Of a stretch of 64,000 bases of DNA, positions 24,634-31,148 are shown in pieces. The stretch covers positions 1 through 64,000 of the forward strand of contig DASSLR010000036.1 in assembly GCA_035689345.1 (NCBI GenBank), read 5' to 3'. Position 1 is the first letter of the stretch, and each line of letters begins with the position of its first letter. The notes under the pieces were generated by a model. It did no database searches and was not told the DNA's origin. It saw only the letters and a program-made list of their open reading frames with translations. This DNA comes from CF-118 sp035689345 (GTDB lineage: Bacteria > Chloroflexota > Dormibacteria > Dormibacterales > Dormibacteraceae). The translations under genes and the position numbers were made by a program.

Positions 24634-25152
24634 TCAGACGCCTGACTGGCCGGCCGGGCTGCTGGGAACCACGCCTCGCCGGCGTTCCGACTGCATGAAG
24701 ACCTGATCTCGAAAAGTTCCGGGTTTGGGCAGGTGCTCGAGCACCTCCGCTCCCTGGATCTCCCCCGCCGAGTCGATCAGCACGTGGCCGTATCCGAGCA
24801 TCCGTCCGACCAGAGAAACCTTTGTGGTGCACGCCTGGATGCGATCGATGGGAATGATCTTTTCGGACCGGCTGAACACTCCGCTCTGGATCATGATCCG
24901 CTGGTCGGTGAGCGTGTAGGTGACGGATCGCCAGCGGATCCACACGACGATCAGCCACAGCAGCGCGATGGCGACCACGGCCAGGGTGAGCGGGAGGATG
25001 ACATTGCTCGCGGTGCTCGAAGCGAGAAGGATGTCGGCCACCACCACCAGCAGCAATAGCGCGATCGGGATGAGCAAGGACTTGGCCACGAAGATCCAGT
25101 GCTGGTGGACCTTGAGGATCAGGTTCTCGCCGGGAAGCAGGTCGCCCGCCAT
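24634..25152 (-). CDS. Membrane protein with bacterial PH domain
   Basis: This is a 172-residue protein of the bPH2/YdbS-like type. Residues about 1-20 (LLPGENLILKVHQHWIF) precede two adjacent transmembrane helices (SLLIPIALLLLVVVADILLAS; VILPLTLAVVAIALLWLIVVWI). These are followed by a PH-like domain (YTLTDQRIMIQSGVFSRSEKIIPIDRIQACTTK) and a short disordered tail. ATG start, six bases after the prepilin peptidase stop. Function unknown. It is inserted between the peptidase and aroK. Confidence 0.85.
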   Translation of the reverse strand: MAGDLLPGENLILKVHQHWIFVAKSLLIPIALLLLVVVADILLASSTASNVILPLTLAVVAIALLWLIVVWIRWRSVTYTLTDQRIMIQSGVFSRSEKIIPIDRIQACTTKVSLVGRMLGYGHVLIDSAGEIQGAEVLEHLPKPGTFRDQVFMQSERRRGVVPSSPAGQSGV

Positions 25153-25158
25153 CGGCGC

Positions 25159-25797
25159 CTAGGGTAGCGGAAGAAAGTAAAGGCCGAGCAGCGCGCCGGC
25201 GGCCAGGTACGGGCCGTACGCGATGTTTCCCTTCAGCGACCGGTGCCAGACGATGAAGACGATGGCACCGAGCCCCGCCAACAGGACGCCGTAGAAGAGC
25301 GCGGAGAAGATCATGGGCGCGCCCAGCAGGAGGCCCATGAAGACGGCGAGCTTCACGTCGCCGAAGCCCAGCGCCTCCTGCTTGAGCAGGGCCGAGCCGC
25401 CCGCGGCGAGGATGAAGAACAGAAGGCCGGCGCCGAAACCGGTGGCCAGGCCGGCCCACCACGGATGGCCGAACAGGCTCACGACGGCCGCGACCGCCAT
25501 GGCGGGAAACATGACGCGGTCGAGGATGAGGTGGTGCTCGAAGTCGAAGAAGATCACCTGCACGAGCACGAGGACGAACAGGCTGCGCAGCAGCAGGAGC
25601 GGCAGCGTGCCGGCGAGCGCGTAGCCGAAAACCCCGAAAAGCGCGGCCGAAAGGATGGGCGGTCCGTACACCTGCCAGCTCTTGAAGCCAGGTTCCAGGC
25701 CTTCGAGGCGCGCGAGCTTGACCGAGCCCCAGCGCATGCCCCATCCCGCGACGGCCCCCAGCACCGCCCAGGCGACGCCGATCACGATCGGGTTCAC
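25159..25797 (-). CDS. Prepilin peptidase, A24 family
   Basis: This 212-residue membrane aspartyl protease cleaves and may process type IV or Tad prepilins. The catalytic Asps are in FFDFEHHLILD (D85) and GFGDVKL (D147), within a multi-helix domain. The N-terminal region before the peptidase lacks the CxxC zinc motifs of bifunctional PilD, so N-methylation is unlikely. GTG overlaps the aroE stop (GTGA). It lies about 17 kb from the Tad locus in this window, yet may be its processing enzyme. Confidence 0.9.
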   Translation of the reverse strand: MNPIVIGVAWAVLGAVAGWGMRWGSVKLARLEGLEPGFKSWQVYGPPILSAALFGVFGYALAGTLPLLLLRSLFVLVLVQVIFFDFEHHLILDRVMFPAMAVAAVVSLFGHPWWAGLATGFGAGLLFFILAAGGSALLKQEALGFGDVKLAVFMGLLLGAPMIFSALFYGVLLAGLGAIVFIVWHRSLKGNIAYGPYLAAGALLGLYFLPLP

Positions 25798-26573
25798 GGC
25801 GCGAGCGCCTCGCGCATCGCGTCGACCGGGGCCGCCCGGCCGGTCCAGATCTCGAACGACCGCGCGCCCTGGGCGACGAGCACCCCCCAGCCGTCGGCCG
25901 TGCGCAGGCCCAGGGATCGCGCCTTGCGCACCAGCGGCGTGCCGCCCGCGACGTAGACGAGGTCGATCACCGCGCCTTCCTTGGGCAGTGCGTTCGGACG
26001 CATGGGCATCTCTTCGCGCCTGCCGAGCGGCGTGGCGTTCAGCAGCAGGTCGGCGGATCGCACCTCTTGCTCCCAGCCCTTGTCGGTCCACGCGGCGACG
26101 TGTCCCGGGAGCTCGCCCGCGGCTTCCGGATGGCGCGCGACGAAGGTGATGTGAGCGCCGTCGAGCGCTACACCCGCCGCGCGGGCGGAACCTCCCGCTC
26201 CCAGCACCACCACCCTGGCCCCACGCGGCTCCACCAGCCCCACTTCCTCCATCGCCGACCTGATGCCCACGACGTCGGTGTTGGATCCCACGAGGTGCTC
26301 GCCGTCGCGGCTGATCGTGTTGACCGCGTGCGCGCGCAGCGCGTCCGCGTCGAGCCGGTCGAGTCGTTCCATCACCGCGAGCTTGTAAGGAATCGTGACG
26401 TTGGCCCCGGCTACATCCGGTGCGTGCAGCTGCTCGAGGGCGGCGTGGAGCTCGCCCGGCGGCACGTCGAGGAGCTCGTACGTCCAGTCCAGGTCGGCCG
26501 CGAGAAATGCCGCCGCCTGCATCGCCGGGCTGCGCGAGTAGGAGATTCCGTGGCCGAGAAGATAGACCTTCAG
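25794..26573 (-). CDS. aroE: Shikimate dehydrogenase (CTG start)
   Basis: AroE reduces 3-dehydroshikimate to shikimate with NADPH. The protein has GANVTIPYKLAVMERLD (catalytic Lys), NTISRDG, LVGSNTDVVG, GAGGSARAA and NATPLGRREEMP. The first canonical start (ATG 26520-26522) begins after the shikimate-binding SRSP and would remove it. Upstream in frame the sequence reads KVYLLGHGISYSRSPAM, a textbook N-terminus, with no ATG, GTG or TTG back to the preceding stop. CTG at 26571-26573 starts this exactly and gives 259 residues, 16 bases after the mltG stop. The start codon is inferred. Confidence 0.9.
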   Translation of the reverse strand: MKVYLLGHGISYSRSPAMQAAAFLAADLDWTYELLDVPPGELHAALEQLHAPDVAGANVTIPYKLAVMERLDRLDADALRAHAVNTISRDGEHLVGSNTDVVGIRSAMEEVGLVEPRGARVVVLGAGGSARAAGVALDGAHITFVARHPEAAGELPGHVAAWTDKGWEQEVRSADLLLNATPLGRREEMPMRPNALPKEGAVIDLVYVAGGTPLVRKARSLGLRTADGWGVLVAQGARSFEIWTGRAAPVDAMREALAP

Positions 26574-26589
26574 CTTCGGTTGGAAGGCG

Positions 26590-27630
26590 TCATGACCCGC
26601 TGACCCCGTACTTCTGGATGTCCTTGTCGAAGTCCGCCTGGGTGGTCTCGAAATGCGTCGTGCCGTTGCGGTCGGTGAAGTAGAACAGGTACGCCGTCTT
26701 CGGCGGGTTGATGCACGCGAGGAGCGCGGCTTTGCCCGGATTGCTGATCGGGCCCGGCGGCAGACCCGCGTGCTTGCGAGTGTTGAAGGGGACGTTCATC
26801 TGCAGCTCCGGGTACGTCGGCTCAGGTGAGAGCCGGCCCAGGAAGTAGAGAAGCGTCGCGTCGACCCCCAGCGGGATGCCGCGAGCGAGCCGGTTGTAGT
26901 AGACGCTGCACACGTTGCCGCGGTCGGAGTCCTTGTTGGCCTCCCTCTCGACCATCGACGCCAGGATGACGATGTTCTCGATCGTCTCCGCCGGCCTGGA
27001 CGAGGTGGCCTGGCCGATCTGCGCGCGCAGGTCCTGGGAGAAGACCGTGCCGAACTGGTCCAGCTGGTCCTTGATCAGTGCGTTGACGCCCGCTGTCGGA
27101 TCGATCGAGTACGTGTCCGGGAACAGGTAGCCCTCCAGCGGTGGGTTGGCGTCGGCCGGCCTCGTGCTCAGGAAGTCGTACTGCTGCGCCCAGCTCGGAT
27201 CCGCGGCGGCCTTCAGGTAGTTCTGGCCCATGCCCGGCCAGCTCTTCTCCACGAAATTCGCCTGGAACTTGAGGGGATAGCCTTCGGGGATCGTGATGTT
27301 GATCGCGTCGGTCTTACCGCGCAGGAGGGCGTTGGTGATCTGCACGATGCTCATGTTCTTGTTGAGGATGAAAGATCCGGCCTGGAACTTCGAACCGATG
27401 CCTGTGATCCGCACGTACAGGTCGAAGATCGTCTTGTCGCGGATGAGGCCCTTCGAGTAGAGATCGTCTCGGACCTGGTCGGGAAGCTCACCCGGCTGGA
27501 TGTGGAACACGACGGCCTCGCTGGTGCCTGACGCCGGCGCGTTGATCTGGCCGTTCCACCAGTCGTTGGCCCGGGACGCGCCGAAACCGAGAACGGCCAG
27601 GACCAGGACCGCGGCGATTAGTTTCTTCAA
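26590..27630 (-). CDS. mltG: Endolytic murein transglycosylase MltG
   Basis: MltG cleaves nascent glycan strands at the membrane. The 346-residue protein has an N-terminal membrane anchor (KKLIAAVLVLAVLGFGAS), a LysM-like region (FHIQPGELPDQV), LEGYLFPDTYSID (about 165-177) and the catalytic LASMVEREA with E228, then LGVDATLLYFLG and GLPPGPISNPG. Starts at TTG overlapping the DUF1292 stop (TTGA). ruvX-DUF1292-mltG-aroE is a common order in Gram-positive bacteria. Confidence 0.95.
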   Translation of the reverse strand: MKKLIAAVLVLAVLGFGASRANDWWNGQINAPASGTSEAVVFHIQPGELPDQVRDDLYSKGLIRDKTIFDLYVRITGIGSKFQAGSFILNKNMSIVQITNALLRGKTDAINITIPEGYPLKFQANFVEKSWPGMGQNYLKAAADPSWAQQYDFLSTRPADANPPLEGYLFPDTYSIDPTAGVNALIKDQLDQFGTVFSQDLRAQIGQATSSRPAETIENIVILASMVEREANKDSDRGNVCSVYYNRLARGIPLGVDATLLYFLGRLSPEPTYPELQMNVPFNTRKHAGLPPGPISNPGKAALLACINPPKTAYLFYFTDRNGTTHFETTQADFDKDIQKYGVSGS

Positions 27631-27860
27631 TCGACCTCATCATGTTCCAGCGCGGTCATCACGCGCTGAAACTCGGCGCCGTCGACGGTCTCGAGCGCGC
27701 CGTCGACCTCGCGCAGCAGCAACACCTCAGACGGGTCGTCCGCCCCCTCGACCAGGTAGTACGTCACGCCCTCGAGGTCGAAAGCGTCGTGCAGGCGGAA
27801 GGCACGCTCCGATCCGTTCTCGTCGATCAGCGTGATCGACTCGGGCTGTTCAGCCGGCAT
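27627..27860 (-). CDS. DUF1292 (YrzB-like) small acidic protein
   Basis: This is a 77-residue protein with the DUF1292 pattern ITLIDENGSERAFRLHDAFDLEGVTYYLVEG...EVLLLREVDG. Function unknown; in Firmicutes it sits between yqgF and mltG or udk, as here. ATG start overlaps the ruvX end by 11 bases; its stop overlaps mltG (TTGA). Confidence 0.85.
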   Translation of the reverse strand: MPAEQPESITLIDENGSERAFRLHDAFDLEGVTYYLVEGADDPSEVLLLREVDGALETVDGAEFQRVMTALEHDEVD

Positions 27861-28278
27861 GCCGGGACCTGCGCGCGCGGTCGAGATGGCCCTGCAGCAG
27901 GATCACCGCCGCCACGCGGTCGACCGCGGCGCGGCGCTTCGCCCGCTTGACTCCTCCGGCGATGAGAGATCGCTCCGCCGCCGCGGTGGTCAGACGCTCG
28001 TCCACCGTCTCGACCGGAAGGCCGGATGCCTGGCGCAGCTCGGCCGCCAGCCGCTGCGCGGACGCGGCCTCCGGTCCTCGCGAACCGTCGAGCCGCAACG
28101 GAAGACCCACGATGATCCGCTCGGCGGAGCTCTGCGCCGCAGCCTCCGCGATTCGCGCCGCCAGGGTCTCCGCCGGCCCGGCATCGATCGTGGCCAGGGC
28201 GGTCGCGATGGTGCCGCTCGGGTCGCTGACCGCGAGCCCGACTCGCCTGGACCCAGGGTCGACGGCGAGGATGCGCAG
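27850..28278 (-). CDS. ruvX: Holliday junction resolvase-like YqgF/RuvX (CTG start)
   Basis: RuvX/YqgF is an RNase H-fold nuclease implicated in 16S pre-rRNA 5' processing. The canonical start (GTG 28108-28110) would delete half of the protein, including the first catalytic Asp. The frame upstream reads RILAVDPGSRRVGLAVSDPSG (D7) and then the normal central region, with no ATG, GTG or TTG back to the preceding stop. CTG at 28276-28278, one base after the TAG of the upstream gene, gives 142 residues, the exact family length. Downstream motifs are VGLPLRLDG, DERLTT and a C-terminal DRVAA. The start codon is inferred, the gene is firm. Confidence 0.9.
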   Translation of the reverse strand: MRILAVDPGSRRVGLAVSDPSGTIATALATIDAGPAETLAARIAEAAAQSSAERIIVGLPLRLDGSRGPEAASAQRLAAELRQASGLPVETVDERLTTAAAERSLIAGGVKRAKRRAAVDRVAAVILLQGHLDRARRSRHAG

Positions 28279-28279
28279 G

Positions 28280-29857
28280 CTAGGGTGAGGGCGACGCGGT
28301 GGAGTTGAGGGCCCCCGCCTGCCCCGGCTCGACGATGTACTTGATGGTGATGCGGCGGGCGAGCAGCGGCATCAGCGGCAGCGGGATCGGCGACTCCACG
28401 ATCGTGGCCGATCGAATGGGCAGGGTCTGCAGGTAGAACTTGGCGCCCTGCAGAGGCCGGCCCACGATCGACGACAGGATCTTGTTGTCGTCGAGCCTCG
28501 GCGCCACGAACGCCGTGGCGTTGCCGATGAAGGTCAGATGCCCACCGGTCGTCGCCGTCAGGATGCGGTAGTCGACCTTCACGCCGGAGTCCGTGAGCAG
28601 CTGCTGGTTCGTCGGCACCCGCTGCTCGAGGTAGGTCGTGTAGGCCTTGGCCACGTCGGAGTCGACGTAGTAGTCACCCTCGCCCTGCACCGTCATGGTG
28701 CCGCTGAAGCTGGGCACTGCGTCCCCGGGCTTGTGATCGGTGTTGAACTGCGGCGCGCCGTAGACGATCGTCGAGCTCAGCTTCTCGCCCTTCTGCAGCC
28801 CGGCTTCGAGCTGCTGGGCGATCTCCTGGTGGAGCGACTGCTCGAGCTGCGCGCGGCCGGCGTCGAAGTCGGACTCCGACATGAACGGCGCGTCGGAAGG
28901 GTCGGTGCCGCCGCCCGCAGCCTGAGGGTTGGTGGCGGTGACCTTGGACGGGTCGTACACGAGGTCTTCGATGGTCGTGATCACGTTGTCGCCCACGTTG
29001 CCGACCGTGCCGGGCAGCACCGCCTGCACGGTTACCGTGGCGGTGCTCTTCCATTTGACGAGAGTGTCAGGCGAGATCTGCGCGAACTCGAGCCCGTCCT
29101 TGTTGTCCTTGAGGCGTTGGCCCCGGGGGAAGATCAGTCCCGCCGATCCGCAGTCGGCGCTGGGGCAGCGCGGCTGCGAGAGGTCGTTGGTGTAAACGAC
29201 CTGCGCCTGCGCCGGCGCCAGCGGAACGTGCTTTACGCCCGTCGTCTTGAACCCCTGCGAGTCGGTGCGCGAGATCTGGCTGACGCGGACCTTGATGGGC
29301 GCCTTGCCCGGCTCGGCCTGGATCTCGATGTCGCGCTGTGAGAACGGCGCGGCCTGCGCGATGAGGGTGACCTGCGCGCTCGGCACGAACACGGCCATCG
29401 CCGAAAGGCCGACGAGCAGGATCATCAGCAACGCCATGTAGAGCAGGAAGCGCCCCGGCTTCAGCTCGGTCACCGACTTGGTGATGAGCTTGGTGGGCGC
29501 GATGACGCCGATGTGCGGCGAGAGCGTCGGTCCCTTGCGCTGCCACCACTTCTTCGGCGCCGGCGGCGGCGGCTCCACGGCCGCGATGCCCTCACCCGCG
29601 GGACCCACGGTCCCGAACACGGTGAAGCCGGTCTCCGAGGCCATCTTCAGCACCGCGGGGTCGTCGCAGACGACGGTCACGCGCTTGCCCATCCGCGCTG
29701 CGTAGTTGCGGAGAAGCTGGAAGTTGAACCGGCTCTGGCCCACCCGCGAGCGCGCGGGCAGGACGAGCATGGTGTCCTGGCCGGTCGTGCGCCTGATGCG
29801 CTCGACGACCTCGGGGATCTCCTCCTCGGTCTCGACGTAGATCGGGTCGGCTGCCAT
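28280..29857 (-). CDS. Bitopic membrane protein, baseplate J-like family
   Basis: This 525-residue protein resembles the membrane proteins annotated as baseplate J/gp47 in Chloroflexi and related phyla. Residues 1-80 look like a small Rossmann-like cytosolic domain (YVETEEEIPEVVERIRRT; LVLPARSRVGQ; KRVTVVCDDPAVLKMASETG). One transmembrane helix follows (FLLYMALLMILLVGLSAMAVFV, about 140-162), then a roughly 360-residue extracellular part with beta-rich and helical segments and two cysteines (PRCPSADCGS). The ATG lies 31 bases after the FtsA-like stop. Conserved pairing with an FtsA-like ATPase suggests a cytoplasm-to-surface apparatus. Function unknown; phage origin is not supported by the context. 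Confidence 0.65.
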   Translation of the reverse strand: MAADPIYVETEEEIPEVVERIRRTTGQDTMLVLPARSRVGQSRFNFQLLRNYAARMGKRVTVVCDDPAVLKMASETGFTVFGTVGPAGEGIAAVEPPPPAPKKWWQRKGPTLSPHIGVIAPTKLITKSVTELKPGRFLLYMALLMILLVGLSAMAVFVPSAQVTLIAQAAPFSQRDIEIQAEPGKAPIKVRVSQISRTDSQGFKTTGVKHVPLAPAQAQVVYTNDLSQPRCPSADCGSAGLIFPRGQRLKDNKDGLEFAQISPDTLVKWKSTATVTVQAVLPGTVGNVGDNVITTIEDLVYDPSKVTATNPQAAGGGTDPSDAPFMSESDFDAGRAQLEQSLHQEIAQQLEAGLQKGEKLSSTIVYGAPQFNTDHKPGDAVPSFSGTMTVQGEGDYYVDSDVAKAYTTYLEQRVPTNQQLLTDSGVKVDYRILTATTGGHLTFIGNATAFVAPRLDDNKILSSIVGRPLQGAKFYLQTLPIRSATIVESPIPLPLMPLLARRITIKYIVEPGQAGALNSTASPSP

Positions 29858-29888
29858 GGCGTCTACAGGTCTCCTGGAAGGGTGTGTC

Positions 29889-31148
29889 TCAAGCCTTTAT
29901 AGCGCTTAGGACCCGCCGCATGACCGAGTTCACGGTGTCCCTCTCCTCCGTCTCCGTTCGGAGAGCGTGGTTCGCGAGGCCCATGGGGGCGATGTCCTGG
30001 GGGCTCGAAAGCTGGCCCGTGGAATCGGTCAGGTTGCGTACGTCCGGCGGGACCAAGTGGCGGATTTTAGGCGATCTGGGGAACGGAAGTCCGTTGGACC
30101 AGTTGTTCTTGCCCATCTCGATCGTGAGCTCCGGGAGCAGGCTTCCGCCGCCGCACAGGAAGATGTTCGAGGGCAGCCGGTCGCCTCGGGCTAGCTCCTT
30201 CAAGCTCAGGGCGAGGCCCTGCAGCAGGACCTCGGCGTCGGCGCTCAGCAGCTCCGAGACCTGGCGGTGCTGCTCGGCCGACAGCAGCCCTTCCGAGTGG
30301 CGCAGCTTGCGCGCCTCGGCCTCCTCGTAGCTCAGACCGAACGCCAGGGCGAGCCGGCGCGTGAACGCGCGGCCGCCGAGGTTGAACATTCGCGTCCCCT
30401 CCACCCCACCGTCGCGCACCAGGGCCACGTCGGTCGTGCCGCCGCCGACGTCGACGAAGATGCCGCCCTCCGACCAGACTTCCTCGCTCGCGCACGCGCG
30501 CGCCAGCGCGTACGGCTGCGCCACGGCCGAAGCCAGCTCGAGGTCGAGCTCGCGCACGACCGTCTCGACCGCGTCGATGTGCGTCATCGGCGCGAAGGTG
30601 TTGAACACCGTGACCTCGAGGTTCTTCCCGGTGAAGCCGACGGGGTTCGTCACCGGGTAGCCGTCGACGCGCACGTTCGTGATGGCGGAGTGGACGAGCC
30701 GCGCCTCGAGCTGGCCGTAGCTGCGCTCGAGCTCGAGCAGGTGCTGCGCTTCGCGCAGCGCGCGGCGCTGGACCATCTGCAGCATCGCCGAGATCTCGCT
30801 GGACCGGACGCGTGACTTCGAGTTGTCGCGCGGGTAGGCGATCGTCGAAGAGAAGCCCTTGATGAGCTCGCCGGCGATCCCGACGACGACCTGCCCCGGG
30901 ACCGTGCTGGCCATGTCCTCGGCCGCTTCGAGAGCGCGGTTGCACGCCTGGATCACCGCCTCGAGGTCTGCGATCGCGCCGCCAGACATCGCCGCCGGGG
31001 CCTGCGGCTCGCGCCCGACGCCGAGGATCTCGCCGTCAGGTCCGTCCCGGCGGACCACCAGCACCTTGATCAGGTCGGTGCCGATGTCGAGCACGGTGAA
31101 GTGCCGGTAGTACTCGCTGCGCTTCCGAAGGAATTTGAACTTCGTCAT
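29889..31148 (-). CDS. FtsA/PilM-like actin-fold ATPase
   Basis: This is a 419-residue protein of the FtsA/PilM/MreB superfamily. Phosphate-1 is FTVLDIGTDLIKVLVV, phosphate-2 is IFVDVGGGTTDVALVRDGG, and an adenosine-type motif is IFLCGGGSLLPEL. A domain between them (VGFTGKNLEVTVFNTFAP) occupies the SHS2/1C position. The N-terminus is basic (KFKFLRKRSEYYRHF) and there is no obvious C-terminal amphipathic membrane helix as in classical FtsA. ATG overlaps the alaS stop (ATGA). The next gene is a single-span membrane protein, as PilM is followed by PilN. It could be a divergent division protein or a pilus-like scaffold component; not resolved. Confidence 0.78.
   Translation of the reverse strand: MTKFKFLRKRSEYYRHFTVLDIGTDLIKVLVVRRDGPDGEILGVGREPQAPAAMSGGAIADLEAVIQACNRALEAAEDMASTVPGQVVVGIAGELIKGFSSTIAYPRDNSKSRVRSSEISAMLQMVQRRALREAQHLLELERSYGQLEARLVHSAITNVRVDGYPVTNPVGFTGKNLEVTVFNTFAPMTHIDAVETVVRELDLELASAVAQPYALARACASEEVWSEGGIFVDVGGGTTDVALVRDGGVEGTRMFNLGGRAFTRRLALAFGLSYEEAEARKLRHSEGLLSAEQHRQVSELLSADAEVLLQGLALSLKELARGDRLPSNIFLCGGGSLLPELTIEMGKNNWSNGLPFPRSPKIRHLVPPDVRNLTDSTGQLSSPQDIAPMGLANHALRTETEERDTVNSVMRRVLSAIKA

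Noticed and set aside
28280..29857. Phage tail or contractile injection origin for the baseplate J-like protein
   Set aside because: No phage or injection-system genes nearby, a transmembrane helix is present, and it lies within a housekeeping operon.
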